DNA from: Gammaproteobacteria bacterium
GTDB taxonomy: Bacteria; Pseudomonadota; Gammaproteobacteria; Burkholderiales; Gallionellaceae
Length of the DNA stretch: 64,000 bases
Direction: 5' to 3'
NCBI GenBank assembly: GCA_018814405.1
Contig: JAHIZO010000009.1
Location: 124,001 to 188,000, forward strand
The notes beneath the pieces were generated by a model. The model was given only the letters and a program-made list of their open reading frames with translations. It searched no databases and was not told the DNA's origin. Both the position numbers and the translations under genes were made by a program. Shown piece by piece: positions 8,065 through 17,080 of this stretch. How positions within the stretch are numbered: the first letter of the stretch is position 1; each line of letters opens with the position of its first letter.

Positions 8065-8982
8065 ATGACCCTGAACCTGCGCTATTTCCTGTTTTCAGCC
8101 CTCGCCGCTCTGGCATTCGGGACTGCTCAAGCACAGGAAGAAGCGGCACATGCCGAGTTCGTTTACGAGTTCGATCCGTACTACACCAACGCGGGCTACA
8201 ACATCCCGCTCACGGACAAACCTATCCCCACCATCGAATCAGGCAGCGAAGCGGTGATCTATCGCGAGTTGATCAAGGATTCTTTTATTCCGCGCTATAT
8301 GACGCTGGAGGCCAGCCTGTATCCGATGCCGATAATGGGCACTTGGCTGAAGACCCATCATCGCGGCTTTTACGATAGCGCGGCGATAGGCAAGAATTTC
8401 AACATTATCGAATCTCTGACCGCCGGTTTTCAGGAGCCGTGGGCGGTGTCGCTGTTCTTCGGCAACGTGGCGAAGTTGAAGCGCCCCGGAGAGAAACGCA
8501 TCGGTAACAACTACGGCTACACCGGCTATCTGTTCAGCATGGGCGAGAAGCACATCAAGAACAACCTCATGGTGGAGGACCACTGGTTCGAACTGGAATG
8601 GAAGATCAAGGGCCAGCTCGATTACACCGACAAGAAGCTTTCCTGGAGCTTCCGTGGCGGCGCCAAGTTCCACAACAACGTCGAAGTGAACGACGTGTAT
8701 TACGTCGCGCTTTCGCGCAGCAACACCGAATTGCACTCACCAGGCCTCGACTGGCTGGACAACACCACCGCCGATTTTCGTGTGCACTTCCTGCAACAGT
8801 CCGGCAAATTGGTGCGCGCAGAGTTGATCGTCGGCAAGAAACTGCCGCTGCCCGAAAAAGACTACACCCCGACACTCAGTGCCGGTTTCATCTGGACCAG
8901 CCCGTACGAATATGCCGGTAGTCTGCGCAGCATCACCGACGACACGCTGACGTTCGTGATACGTCCCTCCATCGAATTCTAA
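8065..8982 (+). CDS. Predicted outer-membrane beta-barrel-like protein, unknown function
   Basis: 305 aa. Residues 1-23 form a signal peptide (hydrophobic core, then AQA before QEEAAH). The mature part is rich in aromatic residues and alternating polar/hydrophobic strands, and the last residue is Phe (RPSIEF), the usual outer-membrane beta-barrel ending. I do not recognise a named family. The stop is 12 bases before the amidotransferase-like gene, so the two are probably co-transcribed. There is no ribosome binding site in front of the ATG. The neighbour suggests a link to osmolyte metabolism or surface stress, but that is guesswork. Confidence 0.62.
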   Translation: MTLNLRYFLFSALAALAFGTAQAQEEAAHAEFVYEFDPYYTNAGYNIPLTDKPIPTIESGSEAVIYRELIKDSFIPRYMTLEASLYPMPIMGTWLKTHHRGFYDSAAIGKNFNIIESLTAGFQEPWAVSLFFGNVAKLKRPGEKRIGNNYGYTGYLFSMGEKHIKNNLMVEDHWFELEWKIKGQLDYTDKKLSWSFRGGAKFHNNVEVNDVYYVALSRSNTELHSPGLDWLDNTTADFRVHFLQQSGKLVRAELIVGKKLPLPEKDYTPTLSAGFIWTSPYEYAGSLRSITDDTLTFVIRPSIEF

Positions 8983-8994
8983 AGAACAATCACT

Positions 8995-10791
8995 ATGTGC
9001 GGCCTGTGCGGCGAACTACGCTTCGATAAACAAACACCCGACCACGACCGGCTGATGCGCATGACCGATGCGCTGATCAAGCGCGGGCCGGATGCTTCCG
9101 GTGTGTATGCCGACGGCCCGCTCGCCTTCGGTCATCGCCGTCTGTCCATCATCGACCTGTCGGATCGTTCGCGCCAACCGATGGTGGACGAAGCACTGCA
9201 TCTGACACTGGTGTTCAACGGCACCCTCTACAACTACCGCGAACTGCGCGCCGAGTTGCAGGAGATGGGATATGAGTTCTTCTCCGACGGCGACAGCGAA
9301 GTCATCCTCAAGGCCTATCATGTCTGGGGCGAACATTGCGTGACGCACTTCTACGGCATGTTCGCCTTCGCCATCTGGGACCAGCGCGACCACACGCTGT
9401 TCATGGCGCGCGACCGCTTCGGCATCAAACCTTTTTATTACACGCTGGACAGCGCCTCGCTGCGCTTCGCTTCCAGCACGCAAGCCCTGCTGGCAGGCGG
9501 CGGCATCGACACCAGCATCGACCCGATAGCCTTACACCACCACCTCACGCTGCACTCCTCTGTCCCTGCACCGCGCACCCTGCTCAACGGTATCCGCAAG
9601 TTGCCGCAAGCGCACTGGATGCGCATCTCGGCGAAGGGTGACATAGAACTAAAACGTTACTGGGAATTGGACGCGACCCGTCCCGATGTCGCTCTGAGCG
9701 AACAAGACTGGCTCAACGCCACGCGCCATGTGTTGAAGAAGGTGGTGGAACGCCATCGCCTGGCAGCCGATGTGCCGGTGGGCGTGCTGCTCTCGGGCGG
9801 ACTGGATTCCAGTTTGATCGTCGCACTGCTGGCCGACCACGTGCCCGACCTGCGCACCTTCTCCATCGGCTTTGAAGACCTAGGCGGTGATGCAGAGAAA
9901 GGCGATGAGTTCGAATATTCCGATCAGGTGGTGGCGCGTTACCACACGCAACATCACAAAATGCTCATCCCCAACAGCGAAGTATTGAAGCGTCTGCCGG
10001 AAGCTGTGCGCAGCATGTCCGAGCCGATGGTGAGCCAAGACAACATCGCCTTCTATCTGCTCGCGGAACAAGTATCGAAAGATGTGAAAGTGGTGCTGGC
10101 CGGACAAGGTGCGGACGAAGTGTTTGCGGGCTACTTCTGGTATCCGAAGATGGATGAAGCTGGAGGCGATGCACTGGACAAATTCCGCAACCACTACTTC
10201 GACCGCGACCACGCCGAATATCTCGAGACCGTGAGCGACGCCTACCGCACGGAAGATGTCACCAGCGAATTGGTCGCGAGAGAATTATCCAAACCAAATG
10301 CCGATGAATTCCTCGATCAGGTGTTGCGCTTCGACGTGAGCACACTAGTGGTGGACGATCCGGTGAAGCGTATGGACAACCAGAGCATGGCCTGGGGACT
10401 GGAAGCCCGCGTGCCCTTCCTGGACCACGAACTGGTCGAACTTGCCGCCAAGATGCCACCCTCGCTGCGCCTCAAAGAAGGCGGCAAGTTCCCGCTCAAA
10501 GCCATCGCGCGCGGCCTCATCCCCGACAGCGTCATCGACCGCCCTAAAGGCTACTTTCCCGTACCCGCCCTCAAATATGTGCGCGGTGAGTTCCTGCAAT
10601 TCATGCGCGACATCCTGCTCTCCGAAGCCTGCCTGAAACGCGGTCTGTTCAATCAAGCCTACGTAGAGAAACTGCTCGCAGAACCGGAGTCGCACTTCAC
10701 CAGATTGAACGGCAGCAAGTTGTGGCATCTGGCGCTGTTGGAGTATTGGCTGCAGTTGAACGTGGATCCCTGCTCAGAAGCTACTTCTTAA
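8995..10791 (+). CDS. N-acetylglutaminylglutamine amidotransferase-type asparagine synthase paralogue
   Basis: 598 aa. N-terminal class II glutamine amidotransferase domain with nucleophile Cys2 (MCGLCGELRF) and RGPDASG; C-terminal asparagine-synthase domain with the PP-loop SGGLDSS at residues 267-273. Overall wording (GHRRLSIIDLSDRSRQPMV, a VPAPRTLL segment, GLEARVPFLDHELVE) is closest to my memory of the NAGGN amidotransferase (AsnO type), which amidates the dipeptide osmolyte N-acetylglutaminylglutamine. That enzyme normally sits beside its dipeptide synthetase Ngg; no Ngg is visible here. Plain asparagine synthase is the alternative. The last 11 bases overlap the convergent lipocalin gene. 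Confidence 0.82.
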   Translation: MCGLCGELRFDKQTPDHDRLMRMTDALIKRGPDASGVYADGPLAFGHRRLSIIDLSDRSRQPMVDEALHLTLVFNGTLYNYRELRAELQEMGYEFFSDGDSEVILKAYHVWGEHCVTHFYGMFAFAIWDQRDHTLFMARDRFGIKPFYYTLDSASLRFASSTQALLAGGGIDTSIDPIALHHHLTLHSSVPAPRTLLNGIRKLPQAHWMRISAKGDIELKRYWELDATRPDVALSEQDWLNATRHVLKKVVERHRLAADVPVGVLLSGGLDSSLIVALLADHVPDLRTFSIGFEDLGGDAEKGDEFEYSDQVVARYHTQHHKMLIPNSEVLKRLPEAVRSMSEPMVSQDNIAFYLLAEQVSKDVKVVLAGQGADEVFAGYFWYPKMDEAGGDALDKFRNHYFDRDHAEYLETVSDAYRTEDVTSELVARELSKPNADEFLDQVLRFDVSTLVVDDPVKRMDNQSMAWGLEARVPFLDHELVELAAKMPPSLRLKEGGKFPLKAIARGLIPDSVIDRPKGYFPVPALKYVRGEFLQFMRDILLSEACLKRGLFNQAYVEKLLAEPESHFTRLNGSKLWHLALLEYWLQLNVDPCSEATS

Positions 10792-11359
10792 CGATCTCAC
10801 ACAATGGCTCCCTGCCTGAGGGGCCACCAGCCTGAACAGTCGTCAGCAATGCACATGTGTCATAGCCGTTCTCGCGCATGCGTGCCTCGATCGCAACGAT
10901 ATCTTCTCTTTCCAGAACTGGCTTTCTTGCCAGTATCCACGCATAGGTCCTGTCCGGATGTCCGACGACTGCATAGCGATAGTCCCGCGCCAGGTCGATC
11001 ACCCAGTAATCACCACCCAGAAAGTACAGCCAGCCAAACAGTTTGACGAAGGTCACTTCCAGTTTGGCGCGACTGAGTTCATCGACCACTCTGGCGCGAC
11101 CTTGTGCCACTGAACGTTCGCCATTCTCTGTCATACAGCTGTTGGTGACGGCGATGGCTTTGCCGTCCATCGCGTATTCGGCCATCGCATCACTCACACA
11201 TTGCCGCTGAAAGAACTGCGGGATGCTGGCGATTTCATACCACTTGCCCAGATAGCGTTGCAGGTCGACTTGTTCCACTGTGGACAAAGGCGCTGCAACG
11301 GCAGAACCTGTCATGAATATGAGCGACCACATCCATTTCACTAGCTTTACGTTATGCAT
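10781..11359 (-). CDS. blc: Lipocalin family protein (Blc-like)
   Basis: 192 aa. Residues 1-23 are a signal peptide (core WSLIFMTGSAVAA). The lipocalin signature GKWYEIAS starts at residue 38, and the Blc-like segments DYWVIDL, DYRYAVVGHPDRTYAWILAR follow. Bacterial lipocalins bind fatty acids or lysophospholipids in the envelope under stress; most are lipoproteins, but no lipobox cysteine is evident at the cleavage site, so this one may be soluble in the periplasm. A strong ribosome binding site AAAGGAGGAG precedes the ATG. The gene overlaps the end of the converging amidotransferase gene by 11 bases. Confidence 0.9.
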   Translation of the reverse strand: MHNVKLVKWMWSLIFMTGSAVAAPLSTVEQVDLQRYLGKWYEIASIPQFFQRQCVSDAMAEYAMDGKAIAVTNSCMTENGERSVAQGRARVVDELSRAKLEVTFVKLFGWLYFLGGDYWVIDLARDYRYAVVGHPDRTYAWILARKPVLEREDIVAIEARMRENGYDTCALLTTVQAGGPSGREPLCEIVKK

Positions 11360-11425
11360 ATCTCCTCCTTTATCCGACTCACATCATGTATCGATGCAAC
11401 ATAGCAGAATGCAGCGCACTTCAAT

Positions 11426-11460
11426 AAAAAAGCCGCACCGATCAATCGGTGCGGCTTTTT
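11426..11460 (-). terminator. Rho-independent terminator of the ccm operon
   Basis: Near-perfect hairpin, AAAAAGCCGCACCGAT paired with ATCGGTGCGGCTTTTT, flanked by T-runs in both directions. It lies 17 bases past the ccmI stop and upstream of the lipocalin promoter. Confidence 0.88.
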
Positions 11461-11476
11461 CGTCATGCCATGGCAT

Positions 11477-12736
11477 TTACTCCACGACGTGATCGATCTT
11501 TAACTTCACGTTCTTGGTACCCGGCTTGACGGTGATGCTGAAGCCTTCGGCATCGCCCGCTTGCGGCATGGCAGTACCAGCCTTGGAGATGCGGCCCACC
11601 ACCACGACTTCGTCGAAGTTGGAGAGCTTCATCTGCGGGGCCATGGCCATGTTGTCATCCAGCTCGAAGTCCAGCGGCAGGTCAGCCACGCGCATGCGCA
11701 CGATGGCGAGCGGCATCTTGGGACCTTGGGCCGCGCGGGCCAGCACGAACAGTGTATCGTCCGGACTGTACTTACCCTGCAGCTTGGCATCGAGCGTGAC
11801 GCGGCCGGTGATGCGTTCTTTTCCGGATGCGGCGCTTGCCGTCTGTTCAGGCGGTGCGATCTGCTCCAGCGACGGTGCTACCTTGCCGCCGCTCTTCATG
11901 TGCGACAGCAATTGGCGTGCTTCGCTGATGCCGCCCTGAATCGCCATGGCGTCTTCTCCACCCGGCGGCAATTGCTGGAGCAGTTTCTCCCAGTGTTTGA
12001 TGGCTACCGCGAAGTCACCGCGCTCCATAGCGGCAGAACCGGCCAGTGCCAGCGCCTTCATATGGTTCGGGTCGAGTGCCAATGCTTTGTTGATGTACTC
12101 GGTCGGCTTGCCGCGCAATGTCTGGCCGATGGCCATCGCCTTTGCGTCGGCATAGTCGGCCCATACCCAGGCTTCGTCACCGACCAGCTTGGTGAGTTTC
12201 TCATACATCTTGGCGGCATCGGCGAAACGGTCCACATCCATATAGCTGCGTGCCAGCATCACCAAAGCTTCGCCGTCCTGATCGTTGGCTTCGACACGCT
12301 TCTCCAACGCGCTGATGCCGTTGTCGGTATGCACTGCGCCCCCCATGCTGTTCATTCCGGCATGCGGATTTGCAGGGGCCATGGCGCTGGGTTCTCCCAC
12401 AAGGAAGTAGGTGCCGATGGAAAAGATAGGCAACAGCACAGCCAACACGATGGCCACGATCTTGTAGCTGCCCGCTGTCGCGGTGGCAGCTTCCGGAACG
12501 ACTTCTTCCAGCACGCGTGTTTCGAGTTCGCGTTTACCTTGCTCGTAGAGCTCGGGAGTGAGCAGACCGTTCTTCAGGTCGGCATCCATCTCGGAGATCT
12601 GATCGCGCAGGATCTCAAGGTTGGCGGCATCACGCGCCACGGCGTTGCTCTTGGGCGCACCGCGCCACAGCGGGTAGACGATGAATACGATGGCAAGGGC
12701 GACCAGCGCCGCGCTGAGGAACCAGAACAGAGTCAT
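11477..12736 (-). CDS. ccmI: Cytochrome c maturation protein CcmI (apocytochrome chaperone)
   Basis: Binds the C-terminus of apocytochrome c and delivers it to the CcmF/H haem ligation complex on the periplasmic face. 419 aa. First membrane helix at residues 3-22, a cytoplasmic loop with DQISEMDADLKNGLL, second helix at about 91-112, then a periplasmic TPR-rich region at about 140-270 and a beta-rich C-terminal domain. This full-length two-domain form fuses the parts that are split in some species. Last gene of the ccm operon; its ATG overlaps the ccmH stop by 4 bases (ATGA). A strong terminator follows. Confidence 0.93.
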   Translation of the reverse strand: MTLFWFLSAALVALAIVFIVYPLWRGAPKSNAVARDAANLEILRDQISEMDADLKNGLLTPELYEQGKRELETRVLEEVVPEAATATAGSYKIVAIVLAVLLPIFSIGTYFLVGEPSAMAPANPHAGMNSMGGAVHTDNGISALEKRVEANDQDGEALVMLARSYMDVDRFADAAKMYEKLTKLVGDEAWVWADYADAKAMAIGQTLRGKPTEYINKALALDPNHMKALALAGSAAMERGDFAVAIKHWEKLLQQLPPGGEDAMAIQGGISEARQLLSHMKSGGKVAPSLEQIAPPEQTASAASGKERITGRVTLDAKLQGKYSPDDTLFVLARAAQGPKMPLAIVRMRVADLPLDFELDDNMAMAPQMKLSNFDEVVVVGRISKAGTAMPQAGDAEGFSITVKPGTKNVKLKIDHVVE

Positions 12737-13194
12737 GATTTGTCTTCTTCGTTAAGTAGGGTGGCTGCGCGCTGGTGCGCTTCAGGCGTCAGGTTGGCTT
12801 CGGGTACGGTCTCGCGGCGCTGGCGCAACTGAAAGAACAGACCGAGTCCGGCTACCAGCAACAGGGCGAACGGGCCGAACCACAACAACATGGTGTAGCT
12901 CTTCATCGGTGGGTCGTACAGCACGAAGTCGCCATAACGCGAGACGAGATAGTCGACGATCTCATCGTTGCTCATCCCTTTCTGCATCAACTCGCGCACT
13001 TCGCGGCGCAGGTCTTCCGCCAGTTCGGCATGCGAGCTGGCCAATGATTCGTTCTGGCACACCAGACAGCGCAGCTTCTCGGCCAGCACGATCATGCGTT
13101 TTTCCAGCTCAGGATTCTCGGCCATGTCCTGCGCCTCACCCGCGAAGGAGAAGGTAGGCAACAGACAGAACAACAGGATCAGTATCTTTTTCAT
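12733..13194 (-). CDS. ccmH: Cytochrome c maturation protein CcmH (thiol-disulfide component)
   Basis: Periplasmic membrane-anchored thioredox protein that reduces the apocytochrome CXXCH cysteines for haem attachment. 153 aa: signal peptide at 1-18 (cleavage after FAG or SFA), the conserved LRCLVCQN motif with Cys43 and Cys46, helix AELAEDLRREVRELM, then a membrane anchor at about 103-124. ATGA overlaps link it to ccmG upstream and ccmI downstream. The short form matches the N-terminal half of E. coli CcmH; the C-terminal half is supplied here by ccmI. Confidence 0.95.
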   Translation of the reverse strand: MKKILILLFCLLPTFSFAGEAQDMAENPELEKRMIVLAEKLRCLVCQNESLASSHAELAEDLRREVRELMQKGMSNDEIVDYLVSRYGDFVLYDPPMKSYTMLLWFGPFALLLVAGLGLFFQLRQRRETVPEANLTPEAHQRAATLLNEEDKS

Positions 13195-13718
13195 TGTTTT
13201 TGCAGCTCCGCGACTAGAGGCAATATCTTCTCGCTCAGATTCTGCTGATTGACAGGACCGATCTGTTTGTAGCGGATGACGCCTTGTTTATCGATGACGT
13301 AGGTTTCCGGCACGCCGTACACGCCGTAGTCGATGCCGATGCGCCCTTCGCGATCCATCACGCTCAGCACGTAGGGATCACCACCGCGCGCCAGCCACAT
13401 CTTGCCGTCCTCGGGCTTGTCTTTGTAGTCCAGGCCGTAGATCGGCACGATGTTCTGCTGCGACAGTGCCATCAGCACCGGGTGTTCTTCACGGCAGGAG
13501 ACACACCAGGATGCCCACACGTTGAGCAGCCAGACCTTGCCTTTCATGTCGGCCGTCGAGAATTGTTTATTATCGCTATGCAACTGCGGCAGGGTGAAAG
13601 CCGGAGCGGGTTTGTCGATCAACGGCGACGGTACTTCACGCGGGTTCAGGCCGAGGCCGACGAACAGGAAGCCTGCGAGTACGATGAAGATGACCAGCGG
13701 TAACAGGAAACGCATCAT
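13191..13718 (-). CDS. ccmG: Thiol:disulfide interchange protein CcmG/DsbE
   Basis: Membrane-tethered periplasmic thioredoxin-like reductant for cytochrome c assembly. 175 aa, one N-terminal signal anchor at 5-23, then a thioredoxin fold with active site WCVSC (Cys72 and Cys75) and the CcmG-type acidic segment GVYGVPETYVIDKQG containing the cis-proline. It overlaps ccmF upstream and ccmH downstream by ATGA. Confidence 0.95.
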   Translation of the reverse strand: MMRFLLPLVIFIVLAGFLFVGLGLNPREVPSPLIDKPAPAFTLPQLHSDNKQFSTADMKGKVWLLNVWASWCVSCREEHPVLMALSQQNIVPIYGLDYKDKPEDGKMWLARGGDPYVLSVMDREGRIGIDYGVYGVPETYVIDKQGVIRYKQIGPVNQQNLSEKILPLVAELQKQ

Positions 13719-15694
13719 GCTGTCTGCTCCTCCATAGTTTTCGGGTTTGTCTTCTCGGTCTTGCGAGCCTTGATGCGGTAGCGACGGTCAGTCACTGCGA
13801 GTATGCCGCCCAGTGCCATCAGCAGACAGCCTGCCCAGATCCAGTCGACGAAGGGTTTGAGGTAGATACGCACAGCCCAGGCTTCACTGTTGGGAATGGG
13901 CTCACCCAGCGAGACGTACAGGTCGCGCAGGAAGCCGGTGTCGATGGCGGCTTCTGTCATCGGCATACCTGACGCGTTGTACTGACGCTTCTCCGGATGC
14001 AGCACGGTCAGTGGCTTGCCATCTTTACTGACGCTGACGATACCGCGCGCGGCGACATAGTTCGGGCCTTCTTCTTCTGTCACACCGTCGAAACGGAACA
14101 CGTAGCCGCTGGTGGTCAGCGTGTCGCCGACATCCATGCGCACATCACGCTCGCTCTCGTAGCCCTTCACCAGCGTGACGCCGATGATGAACACGGCGAT
14201 GCCGAGGTGGGCCAGTTGCATGCCGTAGTAGCTGCGCGTCGGCACCTTGAGACGCTGCATGAAGCTGCCTTCGTTGCCCATACGTCGTTTCAGATCGAGG
14301 AATCCGGTGGTGATGACCCAGGCTGCCAGCAGGATGCCCAGACCGATCATCGGCGTCCATTCACCCATTACCAGCGGCAGCAGGATGGCAATCACCATGC
14401 TGGCTGCCAATGCCCAACGCACACGCATCCAAATATCAGGCAGGCTGGCTTTCTTCCAGCGCGCCACAGGACCCAAGCCCATCATCATCACCAGCGGCAC
14501 CATCAGCGGCACGAACACGGTATTGAAGTATGGCGGACCGACCGACAGCTTGCCGAAGCCGAGTGCGTCCATGAACAGCGGATACAGTGTGCCGAGGAAC
14601 ACGGAAGCGGAGGCGACTGAAAGCAATACGTTGTTGCTCAGCAGCATCGATTCGCGCGAGATGATGTCGAACTTACCGCCCAGACCGACCTTGGGCGCAC
14701 GCCAGGCGAACAACAGCAACGAAGCGCCGATCACGATCACCAAGAAGGCCAAAATAAAGATACCGCGCTCGGGATCAGTCGCGAAGGCATGCACCGATGT
14801 CAGTACGCCGGAACGCACGAGGAAGGTACCGAGCAGCGACAGCGAGAAAGCGGCGATGGCGAGCAACACGGTCCAGCTCTTGAACGCGCCACGCTTCTCG
14901 GTGACGGCCAGCGAGTGGATCAGCGCAGTGCCGACCAGCCAAGGCATGAAGGAAGCATTCTCGACCGGATCCCAGAACCACCAGCCGCCCCAACCCAATT
15001 CGTAATATGCCCACCAGCTACCGAGTGCGATACCGACGGTCATGAACACCCAGGCGATGGTCGTCCACGGACGCGACCAGCGCGCCCAGGTGGAATCCAG
15101 CTTGCCGCCCAGCAATGCGGACAGGGCGAACGCGAAGGCCACGGAGAAGCCGACGTAACCCATGTACAACATCGGCGGGTGGATCACCAAACCCGGGTCT
15201 TGCAACAGCGGGTTCAGATCGCGACCATCCAGTGCGGCAGGAATCAGACGATCGAAGGGATCGGAAGTGAACAACATGAACAGCAGGAAGCCGACCGAGA
15301 CCAGACCCATCACGCCCAGCACACGTGCCACCATCTCCTGCGGCAGGTGTTTGCTGAACATGGCGACGGCGAACGTCCACACTGTGAGGATGAAGGCCCA
15401 CAACAGCAACGAACCTTCGTGGCCGCCCCACACCGCCGCCACACGATAGGCGACCGGCAGTTGCGAGTTGGAATGCTGCGCGACATACAGCACCGAGAAG
15501 TCGTTGACGATGAAGGCGTAGGTGAGGCAGGCAAAGGCGATGCCGACGAACACGAACTGCCCGGTCGCCAGCGTACGTGCTGTGCCCATCAACACCTCGT
15601 TGCCGCGTGCCGCACCGTAGATGGGCAATACCCCTTGAACGATGGCGATGAATAGTGCGACGACGAGTGCGAAATTACCGATCTCTGGAATCAT
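13715..15694 (-). CDS. ccmF: Haem lyase subunit CcmF
   Basis: Large membrane protein that takes haem from CcmE and ligates it to apocytochrome c. 659 aa, with about fifteen hydrophobic helices. The tryptophan-rich WWD haem-handling motif (GWGGWWFWDPVENASFMPWL) is at roughly residues 232-252, and conserved histidines lie in neighbouring loops. The periplasmic domain at about 510-610 precedes the last helix. Overlaps ccmG by ATGA; ccmE ends 17 bases upstream. Confidence 0.96.
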   Translation of the reverse strand: MIPEIGNFALVVALFIAIVQGVLPIYGAARGNEVLMGTARTLATGQFVFVGIAFACLTYAFIVNDFSVLYVAQHSNSQLPVAYRVAAVWGGHEGSLLLWAFILTVWTFAVAMFSKHLPQEMVARVLGVMGLVSVGFLLFMLFTSDPFDRLIPAALDGRDLNPLLQDPGLVIHPPMLYMGYVGFSVAFAFALSALLGGKLDSTWARWSRPWTTIAWVFMTVGIALGSWWAYYELGWGGWWFWDPVENASFMPWLVGTALIHSLAVTEKRGAFKSWTVLLAIAAFSLSLLGTFLVRSGVLTSVHAFATDPERGIFILAFLVIVIGASLLLFAWRAPKVGLGGKFDIISRESMLLSNNVLLSVASASVFLGTLYPLFMDALGFGKLSVGPPYFNTVFVPLMVPLVMMMGLGPVARWKKASLPDIWMRVRWALAASMVIAILLPLVMGEWTPMIGLGILLAAWVITTGFLDLKRRMGNEGSFMQRLKVPTRSYYGMQLAHLGIAVFIIGVTLVKGYESERDVRMDVGDTLTTSGYVFRFDGVTEEEGPNYVAARGIVSVSKDGKPLTVLHPEKRQYNASGMPMTEAAIDTGFLRDLYVSLGEPIPNSEAWAVRIYLKPFVDWIWAGCLLMALGGILAVTDRRYRIKARKTEKTNPKTMEEQTA

Positions 15695-15711
15695 GCTGGC
15701 GCTTTCTAAAT

Positions 15712-16176
15712 TTATTTGGTGGCGGGAGTTGCGTTGCCGGAAGCGGCTTTGGCGTCTTCAGCTTTCTGGATCGCATCCATGGCTTCGGGCGGCATGTAGT
15801 TCTCGTCATGCTTGGCCAGCACTTCTTCGGCCTCGAATATATTGTCGGCATTCAACTTGCCCTGTGCGACCACACCTTTACCTTCCTTGAACAGGTCGGG
15901 CAGGATGCCCTTGTATACCACCTCCATGGCATTGGTCGTATCGGTGATCTTGAAGTGTACGGTCAGGCCGTCTTGCTGACGCTGCACACTGCCCTCTTCC
16001 ACCATACCGCCGATTCGGAAGTTGCGGGCTTGCGGTGCTTCCTTGTTATAGACCTGGGTCGGTGTGAAATACAGGCTGACGTTGTTCTTCAAAGCGAACA
16101 GCACCAGCCCGACTGCAGCCGCAACTAAGGCAACGCCTACCAGTATCCATGTGAATCGTTTCTGTCTGGGTGTCAT
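15712..16176 (-). CDS. ccmE: Haem chaperone CcmE
   Basis: Periplasmic haem carrier that binds haem covalently through a histidine before handing it to CcmF. 154 aa. N-terminal membrane anchor at about 8-28, OB-fold domain at 45-120, and the diagnostic motif AKHDENY with His123 and Tyr127. A flexible Ala-rich tail ends the protein. Its ATG overlaps the ccmD stop (ATGA). Confidence 0.96.
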   Translation of the reverse strand: MTPRQKRFTWILVGVALVAAAVGLVLFALKNNVSLYFTPTQVYNKEAPQARNFRIGGMVEEGSVQRQQDGLTVHFKITDTTNAMEVVYKGILPDLFKEGKGVVAQGKLNADNIFEAEEVLAKHDENYMPPEAMDAIQKAEDAKAASGNATPATK

Positions 16177-16340
16177 GCTGCTTCTCCGTCATCGTTCATC
16201 AAGCGCAATTGGCGCAAAGCTTGTTTCCTTCTGTTGCGCACCATGGCGACCTCGATCAGAAACACCAACAGTGTCAGGCCATATGAGCCCCACACGTAGA
16301 ACGCGTAGCCGTTCATGTAGAAGAATTCGGACATGCTCAT
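16173..16340 (-). CDS. ccmD: Haem exporter accessory protein CcmD
   Basis: 55-aa single-span membrane protein that stabilises the CcmABC-CcmE complex and helps release holo-CcmE. Start at the ATG at 16340, which overlaps the ccmC stop (ATGA). Residues 4-13 give the family motif FFYMNGYAFYVW; the membrane helix runs from about 16 to 33 and is followed by a basic stretch (RNRRKQ). It can be mistaken for the tail of a longer open frame running upstream through ccmC in another phase. Confidence 0.92.
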   Translation of the reverse strand: MSMSEFFYMNGYAFYVWGSYGLTLLVFLIEVAMVRNRRKQALRQLRLMNDDGEAA

Positions 16341-17074
16341 TGTTTCACCTCCGGCAATTCCTTGACCCACTGCGTGTTCGCTTCGCGCTCGAGGATGATG
16401 CTGCGTACACGTGACAAGCCCATCGCGATGGCATACAGCCAACAGGCGACCAGTACAGTGAACATGGATTGCTGCATGGCGACATGCATGCTGGTGCCGG
16501 TCATCTTGATGGTTGCGCCCTGATGCAGGGTGTTCCACCACTGCACGGAGTAATAGATGATGGGCACGTTCACCGAACCGACGATGGCGAGCAAGGCGCT
16601 GGCCTTGTCGGCACGGCGCGGGTCTTCTATGGAAGCCTGCAGCGCGATGAAGCCAAGATAGAGGAACAGCAGGATCAGTTCGGAAGTCAGACGCGCATCC
16701 CACACCCACCAGGCACCCCACATCGGCTTGCCCCACAGCGCGCCGGTCCACAGCGAGATGAGCGCAAACAGGGCGCCGGTCGGCGCCAGTGCGGAAGCCA
16801 TCATGGAAGAGAGTCGGGTCTTGAAGATCAGGCCGAGGGCGGCATAGCCGGCCATGATGAGGTAGAGGAACATGGACAGGATGGAGGCCGGCACATGGAT
16901 GAAGATGATGCGGTAGGCCTCGCTCTGTATCGCGTCGGTCGGTGCGACGAAGAAGCCGATATAAAGTCCGACTGCGAACAGCAATGCTGCAGGCCATGCG
17001 AACCAGGGAGTCAGTTTTCCCGCCAAACCGTAGAAGGTGGAGGGAGCAGAATATTTAAACCAGTTGATCGCCAA
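16337..17074 (-). CDS. ccmC: Haem ABC transporter-associated membrane protein CcmC
   Basis: 245-aa polytopic membrane protein with six hydrophobic helices. It carries the WWD haem-binding motif (WGAWWVWDARLTSELIL) at about residues 113-130. With CcmB, CcmA and CcmD it loads haem onto CcmE in the periplasm. Upstream of it ccmB ends 6 bases away; downstream it overlaps ccmD by 4 bases. Confidence 0.95.
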   Translation of the reverse strand: MAINWFKYSAPSTFYGLAGKLTPWFAWPAALLFAVGLYIGFFVAPTDAIQSEAYRIIFIHVPASILSMFLYLIMAGYAALGLIFKTRLSSMMASALAPTGALFALISLWTGALWGKPMWGAWWVWDARLTSELILLFLYLGFIALQASIEDPRRADKASALLAIVGSVNVPIIYYSVQWWNTLHQGATIKMTGTSMHVAMQQSMFTVLVACWLYAIAMGLSRVRSIILEREANTQWVKELPEVKQ

Positions 17075-17080
17075 TCTTCA

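Noticed and set aside
11561-12832. 423-codon open frame on the plus strand opposite ccmI/ccmH
   Set aside because: Shadow of the ccm genes; low-quality composition and no recognisable domain.
16173-16997. 274-codon frame ending in the CcmD sequence
   Set aside because: Only the last 55 codons are real (ccmD); the upstream part is ccmC read in a wrong phase, and the ATGA overlap at 16340 gives the true start.
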